Assembly: GCF_019802285.1 (NCBI RefSeq)
Contig: NZ_JAIEUJ010000003.1
Span: forward strand, 248,001-312,000
Length of the DNA: 64,000 nucleotides
Direction of reading: 5' to 3'
From: Novilysobacter antarcticus
Lineage (GTDB): Bacteria > Pseudomonadota > Gammaproteobacteria > Xanthomonadales > Xanthomonadaceae
Notes under the pieces: model-generated
Told to the model about the DNA's origin: nothing
Databases searched by the model: none
Seen by the model: only the letters and a program-made list of their open reading frames with translations
Position numbers and translations under genes: made by a program
Part shown: positions 1-10,760 of the stretch, piece by piece
Numbering within the stretch: the stretch's first letter is position 1
Layout: each line of letters begins with the position of its first letter

Positions 1-106
1 GCAGGGCCTGCGCGTCCAACTCTGCGCCAATCGCCAACTGGCTTGCCTGCAGCTGCGCCAACGCACGCTCGGCAACCGCGGCTACGGAAGAGGACGCTGG
101 AATCAT
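1..106 (-). CDS. Partial hypothetical protein (start only)
   Basis: An open frame begins with ATG at 106 and runs leftward out of the window without a stop. The 35 visible residues begin MIPASSSVAAVAERALAQ and form an alanine- and leucine-rich helical stretch. There is no clear ribosome binding site upstream of the ATG and no recognisable domain in this short piece, so the identity is unknown. It lies downstream, in the same direction, of a broken LysR-type gene. It could be a real gene start or only a chance frame in GC-rich DNA; the missing sequence to the left would decide. Confidence 0.35.
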   Translation of the reverse strand, partial: MIPASSSVAAVAERALAQLQASQLAIGAELDAQAL

Positions 107-224
107 GCCGCGATGATGGCATGCAGCCGGCAACAACAAGCATTACACCGACACGACTGCCCCGGCAGGACGCTCATATCGACATAAGCAACCGCCACAA
201 ACAAATACATCCCTCCGCATGGAC

Positions 225-376
225 GGATGTCTCGCCAGACTGTGGCCTCGCCGCGTGAACAACTGAAAACCCAATCCGTCTTCAAACTGCTTGAGCTGCT
301 TCGACACGCCCGACTGGGTCGCTCGCATGCACGCGCAGCGCAGCTGCCGTCACGTTCAGCCGTGAATCACGCTGGA
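225..376 (-). pseudogene. LysR-type (CysB-like) regulator remnant
   Basis: Two overlapping minus-strand frames together spell the helix-turn-helix of a CysB/Cbl-type LysR regulator. One frame gives LNVTAAALRVHA and the next, shifted, gives ATQSGVSKQLKQFEDGLGF followed by QLFTRRGHSL. The break falls at a tandem 4-bp duplication (GCGA GCGA on the minus strand, positions 319-326); removing one copy restores a continuous frame. The normal first strand and helix of the protein are missing upstream, and nothing resembling the effector-binding domain follows, so only about 48 codons survive. There is no start codon in a sensible place. This is a dead gene remnant, not a functional regulator. Boundaries are approximate. 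Confidence 0.7.
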
Positions 377-437
377 GCAACGGCGTAGGCACAATGCCAT
401 CGTTCGCTGATTCGGGGACGACTTCCGCGAGGTCAAT

Positions 438-470
438 AAAAAACCCGCCCCGGACGAACCGGTAGCGGGT
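438..470 (-). terminator. Intrinsic terminator, minus strand
   Basis: Read on the minus strand, ACCCGC (470-465) pairs with GCGGGT (448-443), with extra CCGG/CCGG pairing inside, and is followed by a run of six T (443-438). On the plus strand there is no T run. No open gene ends immediately upstream of it; groEL already has its own terminator at 626-653. It may end an unannotated short transcript from 471-620. Confidence 0.6.
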
Positions 471-625
471 CTGCTCCCTCCCCCACGTCGGGATGCAGGT
501 CGACTGTGAAGGATTTGTTATTAGGGTGCACGCTGCAGTGCAAAATTGAACTGGTGGGGTCATGAATTGCCGAGAGTCGATTTTCTGCCCCGCCCGGTGA
601 ATGCAAACGCGATGGACCGGATACA

Positions 626-653
626 GAAAAGCCCCGCCGAAGCGGGGCTTTTC
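626..653 (-). terminator. Intrinsic terminator of groEL
   Basis: A perfect 12-bp stem (GAAAAGCCCCGC, 626-637, with its complement at 642-653) closes a CGAA tetraloop. Because the stem begins with AAAA and ends with TTTT it has a T tail on both strands. It lies 29 bp past the groEL stop codon and is the natural end of the groES-groEL transcript. Confidence 0.85.
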
Positions 654-681
654 CTTGTTGCGGTGTCGCTGGAGGTCAGGC

Positions 682-2334
<1,653 letters not shown>

Positions 2335-2398
2335 CTAGAACCTCAAAACAGGAATAGTGGAAAAAAAGATGTGGCCGGTGTGGCCGAAGACGCCCGGA

Positions 2399-2686
2399 TC
2401 AGCCCAGGATCGCGAAAATGTCGTCTTCCTTGACCACCAGCAGGTCGGTGCCGTCCAGCTTGACCTCGGTGCCGCTGTACTTGCCGAACAGCACCTTGTC
2501 GCCCACCTTGACCTGCGGCGCGCGGACGCTGCCGTTGTCCAGTGCCTTGCCAGCGCCCACGGCGATGACTTCGCCCTTGATCGGCTTTTCAGTGGCCGAA
2601 TCAGGGATGACGATGCCGCCCGCGGACATCTTTTCCTCTTCCATGCGTTTGATGACCACGCGGTCGAACAGCGGCTTGATATTCAT
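2399..2686 (-). CDS. groES: Co-chaperonin GroES (Hsp10)
   Basis: GroES caps the GroEL cylinder and defines the folding chamber in the cytoplasm. The 95-residue product starts [14 protein letters not shown]; the frame is open further upstream, but this start matches the family and length. The mobile-loop region around residues 17-32 ([18 protein letters not shown]) and the [12 protein letters not shown] end are standard. It is the first gene of the groES-groEL operon, transcribed leftward. A heat-shock promoter lies about 110 bp upstream of the start codon. I see no CIRCE inverted repeat in the upstream region, so HrcA control is not supported here. Confidence 0.98.
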   Translation of the reverse strand: MNIKPLFDRVVIKRMEEEKMSAGGIVIPDSATEKPIKGEVIAVGAGKALDNGSVRAPQVKVGDKVLFGKYSGTEVKLDGTDLLVVKEDDIFAILG

Positions 2687-2797
2687 TTGCAGCAACCTCG
2701 TAGATGGTTGAAAAATCCGGATTACGTTTGTTTGCAATGCCCTGCTGGCCTGCAGGCCGTCGCGGGCATGCCCGGCGAACCGGGACTGCGACTGAAG

Positions 2798-2823
2798 ATG
2801 GGGCACGTGGGCGGGGATTCAAG
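2798..2823 (-). promoter_or_regulatory. Sigma-32 (RpoH) promoter of groES-groEL
   Basis: On the minus strand CTTGAA (2823-2818) is followed after 14 bases by CCCCAT (2803-2798) and then CT, matching the RpoH consensus CTTGAA-N(13-15)-CCCCATNT almost exactly. It sits about 110 bp upstream of the groES start in the right orientation. The remaining sequence from 2687 to 3097 holds only this promoter, an untranslated leader and a terminator from the opposite side of the intergenic space. Confidence 0.85.
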
Positions 2824-2874
2824 GGCCGTGGCGAAGATTTTTCTGCGCCAGGTGGCTGCTGCTGCGTGTGGCGC

Positions 2875-2915
2875 AAAAAAAGAAGGAGCACGTCCTGACG
2901 GAACGCGCTCCTTCT
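2875..2915 (-). terminator. Intrinsic terminator, minus strand
   Basis: The 9-bp stem AGAAGGAGC (2881-2889) and GCTCCTTCT (2907-2915), reading leftward, is followed by an unbroken T run on the minus strand (A run at 2875-2881 on the plus strand). It lies about 180 bp past the stop of the exported-protein gene at 3098-3625 and insulates groES from that transcript. Confidence 0.8.
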
Positions 2916-3097
2916 GGTTCGGGATTGGCATCCAGCACGGCACGTCCTGTGCCCCTCCCCCCACACCTGACCCCTTGTCGATGGCCAACTCCTGTCAGCC
3001 CGGGGCCATTGTTGCCCAATTACGTCATGTTTTCCATAGGTTCACGTTATGGGTCTGGCAACAATGGTAATAGCGCGCGATCAGGCCGCCCGCAGGA

Positions 3098-3625
3098 TCA
3101 GCGACTGCAATCGATCCGGACCGGCCCAGTGACCTCCAGCCGACTGTCTCCGTCGGCGCTGAAAATGAGGCCGCTCAGCACGACCACGTCCCCGTCGACG
3201 CGGGCCACGGATGCGGGAACGTCGAAGCCGTGGGCCACCGCGGCGTTGAAGATCCACGCGGGATCGCCGTGTTTGAACTTCGCATCGACGCCGACGTGGA
3301 TCCGCACGTCCGTGTCGCCCATCGGCCCCTGGTCCGCGCCATCAATATCGACGTAGACCGGCTTGCCGTCGGGCCCCTTGCCCGGGCCGTGGATGGTGAA
3401 GACCTGCGAGCCGTCCTCTTCGCCCACCGAGCACGAGGCGGGCTGAAACCAGAACTCTCCCGCGTCGGTGGGGATCACCACCCGCGGGAAGGTGACGGCG
3501 GCGGCCTGACGCTTGGCCTCGGCGGCCACTTTTGCAGGTACCGCGCTGCCGTTTTCGGCCGCGCAGCCACCGCCGATCACGATCGATGCGGCGACGATGG
3601 CCGATGCAATGACTGAAACCTTCAT
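3098..3625 (-). CDS. Exported protein of unknown function
   Basis: I do not recognise a family. The chosen start (MKVSVIASAIVAAS, 175 residues) has AAGGAG 8 bases upstream; the frame is open 22 codons further but has no such site there. The first 25 residues form a signal peptide with a hydrophobic core ending IGGGC; that cysteine could be lipidated, although the residues before it fit a lipobox poorly. The mature part is rich in Asp, Gly and Val, with beta-type segments such as VVIPTDAGEFWF and DVRIHVGVDAKF, and two further cysteines (SCSVGEE and RIDCSR) that could form a disulphide. It follows another exported-protein gene by 62 bp in the same direction, so the two probably share a transcript and act in the envelope. 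Confidence 0.75.
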   Translation of the reverse strand: MKVSVIASAIVAASIVIGGGCAAENGSAVPAKVAAEAKRQAAAVTFPRVVIPTDAGEFWFQPASCSVGEEDGSQVFTIHGPGKGPDGKPVYVDIDGADQGPMGDTDVRIHVGVDAKFKHGDPAWIFNAAVAHGFDVPASVARVDGDVVVLSGLIFSADGDSRLEVTGPVRIDCSR

Positions 3626-3687
3626 CCTTGACGCTCCTTGGGGTGCGGCCGGCTGTCGCTGCCGGCCGTATTTAATGAATGCTTGTT

Positions 3688-4629
3688 TCAACGCGCTCTA
3701 GGCACTTGCAGCTCGCTGATCTCGCCCGGCGTGTCGCTTTGCTGCCACGAGCGCACCCAGACCGTGCCGATCGCGTCGTCATACACGACCGAGTTGCGCC
3801 CCAGTCCGGTGGTCATGACGTCCTGGCCGCCGGCGTTGACGGAGACCACCATGGTGATCCGGGGATCTCTCCCGGGAACGGCCGGTCCGGTGGGCTGGGC
3901 GCCATCCTCGCCCAGCATCACGCCCAGCATCTGGTCCACGACATAGGCCGGATCGGGGCCTTCAACGGTGACGGCGCGATAGTCGACGCTGGGTGCTGGC
4001 TGCTCGCGCTCCTCCCAGTTGCCCGCGGGACCTTCGGCCGATTCGAGCTGTGCGCACGGCGCGCCCAGGCAATCCAGACCTGCGACGTCGGCATCGGACA
4101 GCTCCTTGCGCCCAGCCTGGACGACATGGGCCGTCATGCCCTGGATCGGCGCCATCTGGAAGCGCCAGCTGACATGGGGCCCCACGCCGAACGCCTCGGG
4201 TGGCGCGTGGTGTTCGGCCGGGACGCCCTCCAACGCCTGCTCGCGAAACGCCGGACCCAGGTTGATGCGGGTGATTTCAACCTCGCTGGTGCCCCCGTCC
4301 TGGTCGTTGGCATCGCTGTGCAGGTCATAGGTCACCCTGTAGCGGGCATGCGGCAGCGACCCTTCCTGGTTCTCCATCAGCAGCAGCGCGCGGACCGGCG
4401 CGATGAGGTCGGCGTCGGGCATGAATACGGAATCACCCTGGCCGGGAAAGCGTTCGGCGGTGTAATAGTCGTCCCACTGCAGGTTGTCGAATTCAACCTC
4501 GACGTAGCCCGGCGCGCTTGCAAAACCCGCGGCTGCGTCAGCAGCGCAGGCCGGGAGGGTCATCATCGCCAGTGCGCCGCCCAGAACGGCGAGGGTGACT
4601 CCGTTTTTGTGTGGCATCGGTGTGTCCAT
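3688..4629 (-). CDS. Exported protein of unknown function
   Basis: A 313-residue product with no family I can name. The start MDTPMPHKNGVTL is chosen because AAGGAG lies 9 bases upstream; the frame extends 27 codons further without a site. Residues 8-30 form a hydrophobic signal sequence ending LPACAADA, followed by a soluble domain with acidic, beta-rich character and two cysteines close together (LDCLGAPC). The C-terminal part (DPRITMVVSVNAGGQDV, then VVYDDAIGTVWVRSW) looks like a regular beta domain. It lies 62 bp upstream of the other exported-protein gene at 3098 in the same direction. Likely periplasmic; function unknown. Confidence 0.75.
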   Translation of the reverse strand: MDTPMPHKNGVTLAVLGGALAMMTLPACAADAAAGFASAPGYVEVEFDNLQWDDYYTAERFPGQGDSVFMPDADLIAPVRALLLMENQEGSLPHARYRVTYDLHSDANDQDGGTSEVEITRINLGPAFREQALEGVPAEHHAPPEAFGVGPHVSWRFQMAPIQGMTAHVVQAGRKELSDADVAGLDCLGAPCAQLESAEGPAGNWEEREQPAPSVDYRAVTVEGPDPAYVVDQMLGVMLGEDGAQPTGPAVPGRDPRITMVVSVNAGGQDVMTTGLGRNSVVYDDAIGTVWVRSWQQSDTPGEISELQVPRAR

Positions 4630-4843
4630 CGTCCAGCTCTCCTTGTGCATCCAGGTACATCGCATGTCGGCCAGCCGCCAGCAACAGCGAAGCCGCTGAC
4701 TCCATCCCACTCAAGACGACGCCGGGCGCGGGATCCGGACACCGGCAGACCCTTTAAGGACCGCAGGTCCGCGCCATGAGGCGCTCGACCATCATGGACG
4801 AGCGCGCGAACGTCGCCGCGCTGCCCTCGGTACAATCAGGACC

Positions 4844-5167
4844 ATGCCTGTCCTGATCGCGTATTGCACCTGTCCCGATGCAGCCAGCGCCGACGTCCTG
4901 GCCCGTGCGCTGGTGGCCGAACGTCTGGCTGCGTGCGTGAGCGAAATGCCCGGCGTCCGGTCCACTTACCGCTGGGAGGGCCGGGTCGAGCAGGGCAACG
5001 AAGTACTGCTGATGATCAAAACGACCACAGAGCAGCTGGACGCGCTGACCGCCCGGGTCCGCGCCTTGCACCCCTATGAACTTCCCGAGCTGATCGCGGT
5101 CGAAGCCGTCGGCGGACTCGCCCCCTACCTGGATTGGGTCGTAGAACAGACCCGAGATGATGACTGA
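4844..5167 (+). CDS. cutA: Divalent-cation tolerance protein CutA
   Basis: A 107-residue CutA1 protein, a small trimeric ferredoxin-like fold protein historically linked to copper tolerance, though its exact job is unsettled. The family signatures are visible: YCTCPD near the N-terminus, LAACVSEMPGVRSTYRWEG (about 29-47), EVLLMIKTT, and the LHPYELPELIAV segment (about 75-86) followed by YLDWV. Length is standard. The stop codon overlaps the start of dsbD by 11 bases, an arrangement that suggests the two genes are translated from one message; cutA-dsbD pairing is common in proteobacteria. Confidence 0.96.
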   Translation: MPVLIAYCTCPDAASADVLARALVAERLAACVSEMPGVRSTYRWEGRVEQGNEVLLMIKTTTEQLDALTARVRALHPYELPELIAVEAVGGLAPYLDWVVEQTRDDD

Positions 5168-7667
5168 ACCGCGCAAACGCCAGACCCCCAACCTCTTCCC
5201 GTCCTCCGTCTTCAGCGACCCAACACGCGCCCGCCTGGGGCGCCGCGTTGTCGCAGGCCTGACCGGTCTTGCGCTGCTGGCCGGCCTGGCGTTTCCGGCG
5301 GTGGCAGCCGTCGATGCCGACGACCTGTTGCCCGTCGACGAAGCCTTTGCCGTGGACGCCCGGGCCAGTGACCACGGCGCCGTCGCCATCCACTGGAAGA
5401 TCGCTGACGGGTACTACCTGTATCGCCACCGCACCTCGGTGACCAGTGATGCCGGGTTTGCGGCCGGCGACCTGCAACTGCCGCCCGGCGAGCCACACGA
5501 AGACGAATTCTTCGGCAAGGTGGAAACCTACCGCAAGCGCTTGACCGCCCAACTGCCGGGCGATGCCCGGGGCGCAAGCACCACGCTGACGGTCAAATAC
5601 CAGGGCTGCGCCGACGCGGGCATCTGTTACCCGCCGCAGACACGCAAGCTGACCGTGGCACTTCCCTCGGTTCCACCGGCCAGCCGCCCGGCCACCGCAG
5701 GCAACAAGGGCGCGAGCCTTCTGGGCAAGCCACTGGCCACCGGCGGCCTGGGCGGCAATGCGCTGTTTCCCGGCGGCGCGGGCGGCGTCGACGCCATGCC
5801 CCTGCCGGCCGAGCAGGCCTTCGGCTTCGAAGCGATCGCCGGTGATGGCGACACTTTGCTGCTCCGCTTCAGCCCGGCATCGGGCTATTACCTGTATCGC
5901 GACAATACCCGTCTGACCCTGGAGTCGGCCGACGGCGGCATCGCCCTGGGCAAACCGCGCTGGCCGAACGGGCGCCAGCATCGCGACGAGCATTTCGGCG
6001 ATGTGGTGGTGTATTTCGACCAGATCGACGTGCCCGTCCCACTGTTGCGTGAGCGCGCGGACGCCGCGACGGTCAAGCTGACGGCCACCTTCCAGGGCTG
6101 CCAGAACGACGGCATCTGCTACCCGCCGATGACCCGCAAGGTCGAGATCGACCTGCCCTCAGGGACGGTGAACGCCACCGCAAAAACCGCCGCTGACGCG
6201 CCCGGTAAGCAGTCCATCCCGGCGGCAGGCGATGACGCAATCGGGGCACAACCTGACAACGGCCCGGAACTGCCGGAGGCAGGCGACACCGACGCGGGCG
6301 TTGTGGGCGACGCGAGCGCGTCTATTGAAGCGCTGGCAAACAACGGACCATCCGACGCGGACGTCGCTGGCGCCAACGCGTCGCCGGCGTCGCCGAGCAC
6401 GGACGCGGCCGCGGCCGCACCCGACTCCGTACCCGGCCTGTTGCTGATCCTCGTGTTCGCGCTCATCGGTGGCCTGATCCTCAACCTGATGCCGTGTGTG
6501 CTGCCGGTGCTGTCACTGAAGGTGCTGTCGTTGGCAGGCAACGGCCATGCGCAGGGTGCGGCGCGCAAGCAGGCGCTCTGGTATACCGCCGGCGTGATGG
6601 TCAGCTTCGCGGCACTGGGCGCCTTGGCCCTGGGTCTGCGGCAGGCCGGACTGGCGCTGGGCTGGGGCTTCCAGTTGCAGCAACCCCTGGTGGTCGCGCT
6701 GCTCGCGCTGCTGATGCTGGCGCTCGGCCTGAGCATGTCCGGAGTCTGGCAACTGGCCGGCCGCTGGACCGGAGCGGGCCACGGCCTGACCACGCGCTCC
6801 GGTCCGGCGGGGGACTTCTTCACCGGCGTACTGGCGGTTGTGGTCGCCACACCGTGCACCGCGCCGTTCATGGGCGCGGCGCTGGCCTGGGCATTCACTG
6901 CGCCGGCCGCCACCGCGCTGGCGGTGTTTCTCGCCCTCGGACTTGGCCTGGCGCTGCCCTTCCTGCTGATCGGTTTCGTGCCTGCCCTGGCCCGCGCCCT
7001 GCCGCGCCCGGGCGCTTGGATGGAAACCTTCAAGCAGATCATGGCCTTCCCGCTCTACTTGACCGCCGTGTGGCTCGCCTGGGTGTTGGCCAAGCAACTG
7101 GGCGCTGACGCGGTTGGCCTGTGGATGGTCGCGGCGGTCCTGGTGGCGTTGGGCGCCTGGGCCTGGAACCACTCGCGGGTCAACCTGCGCCCCTGGGCGA
7201 CGTCGCTGGCGGTGATCGCGCTGCTGGGGGCGGGCTGGACGCTGTGGCTGATCCATACCCACCCCGTGCCGGAAAAGGTGCTGGAGCACACCGCAGTTGG
7301 CGAAGACCAGCTGGTGAAGGTGCCCTTCAGTGAGCAACGCCTGGCCGACCTGCGCGCCGCCAACCGGGTGGTGTTCGTGAACATGACCGCCGACTGGTGC
7401 GTTACCTGCAAGGCGAACGAGAAGACGGTGCTGGGGCGCGATGGATTCAAGCGCGCGCTCGACGATGCCGACGCGGCGTACCTGGTCGGTGACTGGACCA
7501 ACGTCGATCCGACGCTTACCGCGTTCCTGCAGCGCCACAACGCGGTGGGCGTGCCGCTGTACGTGGTGTTTCCGCGCGGCGGCGGCGAGGGGCAGATCCT
7601 GCCCACCGTGCTGACCCCCGACATCGTCCACCAGGCGTTGGCCGATGCGGCCGTGGAAGCGTTCTGA
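5157..7667 (+). CDS. dsbD: Thiol:disulfide interchange protein DsbD, with duplicated N-terminal domain
   Basis: DsbD carries electrons from cytoplasmic thioredoxin across the inner membrane to periplasmic proteins such as DsbC and cytochrome-c maturation factors. The 836-residue product is longer than the usual roughly 560-600 because the periplasmic alpha domain occurs twice: residues about 55-170 with the pair C151/C157 (YQGCADAGICYPP) and about 217-335 with C315/C321 (FQGCQNDGICYPP). A low-complexity Ala/Asp/Pro linker follows (335-422). The eight-helix membrane domain begins near 425 and holds the two reactive cysteines in MPCVLPVLSLK and VATPCTAPF. The C-terminal thioredoxin domain has C748-V-T-C751. 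An N-terminal membrane segment/signal lies at 31-51. Start overlaps cutA; the next gene begins immediately after the stop. Confidence 0.96.
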   Translation: MMTEPRKRQTPNLFPSSVFSDPTRARLGRRVVAGLTGLALLAGLAFPAVAAVDADDLLPVDEAFAVDARASDHGAVAIHWKIADGYYLYRHRTSVTSDAGFAAGDLQLPPGEPHEDEFFGKVETYRKRLTAQLPGDARGASTTLTVKYQGCADAGICYPPQTRKLTVALPSVPPASRPATAGNKGASLLGKPLATGGLGGNALFPGGAGGVDAMPLPAEQAFGFEAIAGDGDTLLLRFSPASGYYLYRDNTRLTLESADGGIALGKPRWPNGRQHRDEHFGDVVVYFDQIDVPVPLLRERADAATVKLTATFQGCQNDGICYPPMTRKVEIDLPSGTVNATAKTAADAPGKQSIPAAGDDAIGAQPDNGPELPEAGDTDAGVVGDASASIEALANNGPSDADVAGANASPASPSTDAAAAAPDSVPGLLLILVFALIGGLILNLMPCVLPVLSLKVLSLAGNGHAQGAARKQALWYTAGVMVSFAALGALALGLRQAGLALGWGFQLQQPLVVALLALLMLALGLSMSGVWQLAGRWTGAGHGLTTRSGPAGDFFTGVLAVVVATPCTAPFMGAALAWAFTAPAATALAVFLALGLGLALPFLLIGFVPALARALPRPGAWMETFKQIMAFPLYLTAVWLAWVLAKQLGADAVGLWMVAAVLVALGAWAWNHSRVNLRPWATSLAVIALLGAGWTLWLIHTHPVPEKVLEHTAVGEDQLVKVPFSEQRLADLRAANRVVFVNMTADWCVTCKANEKTVLGRDGFKRALDDADAAYLVGDWTNVDPTLTAFLQRHNAVGVPLYVVFPRGGGEGQILPTVLTPDIVHQALADAAVEAF

Positions 7668-8264
7668 ATGGGCCAGAACAGCAAAATCGTGCTTGCCGCA
7701 GCGCTCGCGGCGTTGCTTGGCGTCGCACTCAGCATCTGGCTGAACCCGCCGGCGCCGCTGATGCGCACCGAGATCGGCCAGCGCGCACTCCAGGACGTAC
7801 TGGCCGCCACCGCGCCGACCCCACCGGCCGGGCTGGCCATCGCGCGCCGGGGCCAGCCGATCCCGACGCTGGAGCTGCCCGGGCTGGATGGCCGGCTGAT
7901 GCAATTGCCGCAGGCGCATGCTGGCCGCCCGCAACTGATCAACCTGTGGGCCAGCTGGTGCGGGCCGTGCATCGAGGAGATGCCCGAACTGGACCGTTTC
8001 GCCGGCCAGCAGGGGGACCAAGGCACCCAGGTGGTCGGCATTGCGCTGGACGACGCCGACGCGGTGCGCGCCTTCCTTGAGCGCGTACCGGTGCGCTACC
8101 CGATCCTGATCGATGCGGCCGGCCCCGCCGATGCGGGCGTGCAACTGGGCAACGTGAAGGGTGTCCTGCCCTATTCGGTTCTGGTCGACGCGCAGGGCCG
8201 TCTGCTGAAACAGAAGGTCGGCCCGTTCCGGGATGGCGAAATCGATTCCTGGGCTGCTCAATGA
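7668..8264 (+). CDS. TlpA-family thioredoxin-like protein
   Basis: A membrane-anchored periplasmic thiol reductase of the TlpA/ResA group. Residues 6-25 form one hydrophobic anchor; the thioredoxin domain follows from about residue 62, with the active site WASWCGPC (about residues 96-103) and the downstream cis-proline region (GVLPYSVLVD). The 198-residue length fits. Its ATG follows the dsbD stop directly (TGAATG), so it is co-translated and is the likely electron acceptor from DsbD. Its specific substrate, for example apocytochrome c or another oxidised protein, cannot be read from the sequence. Confidence 0.93.
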   Translation: MGQNSKIVLAAALAALLGVALSIWLNPPAPLMRTEIGQRALQDVLAATAPTPPAGLAIARRGQPIPTLELPGLDGRLMQLPQAHAGRPQLINLWASWCGPCIEEMPELDRFAGQQGDQGTQVVGIALDDADAVRAFLERVPVRYPILIDAAGPADAGVQLGNVKGVLPYSVLVDAQGRLLKQKVGPFRDGEIDSWAAQ

Positions 8265-8406
8265 GGCCCGTGATCCAGACGGCTGCCCTCACGCCAGAAT
8301 TCAAACGGCCGATTAAAACAACGTAACTTCGGCGAATGACCCCGTATTTTCTGGACACTGCGGTGTCACTCGGCCACACTTCCGTGCTTTCCACTGCGGC
8401 AGCCCC

Positions 8407-8856
8407 ATGGCAAAACTGCTGGTCCTGCATGGCCCAAACCTGAACCTGCTCGGCGAACGCGAGCCGGAGATCTATGGCCACATCACGCTCGCAGCGATCG
8501 ACGCGGAACTGCGCGGCATCGCGGAGACCGCGGGCCATGAATTCGACAGTCTGCAGTCAAATGCCGAGCACGTGCTGGTCGACCGCATCCAGGCGGCGCG
8601 CAGCGATGGTACGGCGGTGATCCTGATCAACCCCGCGGCGTTCACCCATACCAGCATCGCCCTTCGCGACGCGCTCGCCGCGGTGGCGCTACCGTTTTAC
8701 GAGATCCACCTGTCCAATCCGCATGCCCGCGAGCCCTTCCGCCACACGAGCTATTTCAGCGACCTGGCCGTCGGCGTGATCGCCGGGCTGGGCCCCGCCG
8801 GCTACCGCTGCGCGCTGGATGCCGCACTGCATCGACTGGCGGCGACGCCGGCCTGA
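8407..8856 (+). CDS. aroQ: 3-dehydroquinate dehydratase, type II
   Basis: Third step of the shikimate pathway: trans-dehydration of 3-dehydroquinate to 3-dehydroshikimate in the cytoplasm. The 149-residue length is that of the dodecameric type II enzyme. The N-terminal [16 protein letters not shown] contains the catalytic Tyr23 and the mobile-loop arginine; [17 protein letters not shown] and the [20 protein letters not shown] segment contain the catalytic His101 and substrate-binding residues. It begins 140 bp after the TlpA-like gene and stands 54 bp upstream of accB. An aroQ-accB-accC order is common in proteobacteria. Confidence 0.98.
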   Translation: MAKLLVLHGPNLNLLGEREPEIYGHITLAAIDAELRGIAETAGHEFDSLQSNAEHVLVDRIQAARSDGTAVILINPAAFTHTSIALRDALAAVALPFYEIHLSNPHAREPFRHTSYFSDLAVGVIAGLGPAGYRCALDAALHRLAATPA

Positions 8857-8910
8857 ACCTCCTTCGGCCGCCCCGCGCGGCCAACCGACATAACTACCTG
8901 AGGACCTCCC

Positions 8911-9375
8911 ATGGACCTGCGCAAAATCAAGAAACTCATCGATCTGCTGGAAGAGTCCAACCTGGCCGAGATCGAGATCAAGGAAGGCGAGGAGTCCGTC
9001 CGCCTGGCGCGCTCACCGCGCGGCACCATCATGGCGACTGCGCCGCAGCAGGCCGTTGCCGCCCCGCCAGCGATGCCGATGGCCTCGCCGGTCGAGGCCG
9101 CCACCGGCGGCAGTGCGCCGGCAGGAAACGACCTGCCCGACGGACATGTCGTGCGCGCGCCCATGGTCGGCACGTTCTACGCATCGCCGGCGCCAGACAA
9201 GCCGGCGTTCGTGACGGTGGGCCAGACGGTCACCGCGGGCGAGACCATCGGCATCATCGAGGCGATGAAGATGTTCAACCCGATCGAAGCCGACGCATCC
9301 GGGACCATCGTCAAGGTGGTCGCCGAGAATGGTCAGCCGGTCGAATTCGACCAGCCCCTGTTCGTGATCGGCTGA
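8911..9375 (+). CDS. accB: Biotin carboxyl carrier protein of acetyl-CoA carboxylase
   Basis: Carries the biotin prosthetic group that shuttles CO2 from biotin carboxylase to carboxyltransferase, the first committed step of fatty acid synthesis. The 154 residues show the usual layout: N-terminal helix-rich region starting [17 protein letters not shown], an Ala/Pro-rich flexible linker (about 42-75), and a biotinyl domain (about 78-154). The biotin-accepting lysine is K120 in EAMKM. AGGAC 5 bases upstream supports the start. It is followed 10 bp later by accC. Confidence 0.98.
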   Translation: MDLRKIKKLIDLLEESNLAEIEIKEGEESVRLARSPRGTIMATAPQQAVAAPPAMPMASPVEAATGGSAPAGNDLPDGHVVRAPMVGTFYASPAPDKPAFVTVGQTVTAGETIGIIEAMKMFNPIEADASGTIVKVVAENGQPVEFDQPLFVIG

Positions 9376-9385
9376 GGCCGTGGCG

Positions 9386-10753
<1,368 letters not shown>

Positions 10754-10760
10754 GCCGACC

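Noticed and set aside
471..620. A minus-strand protein frame between groEL and the LysR remnant
   Set aside because: It can be read only as a continuation from inside the groEL 3' end in another frame, without a start or ribosome site; no family recognised.
2687..3097. CIRCE element for HrcA control of groESL
   Set aside because: No TTAGCACTC-N9-GAGTGCTAA-like repeat is visible; only the sigma-32 promoter was found.
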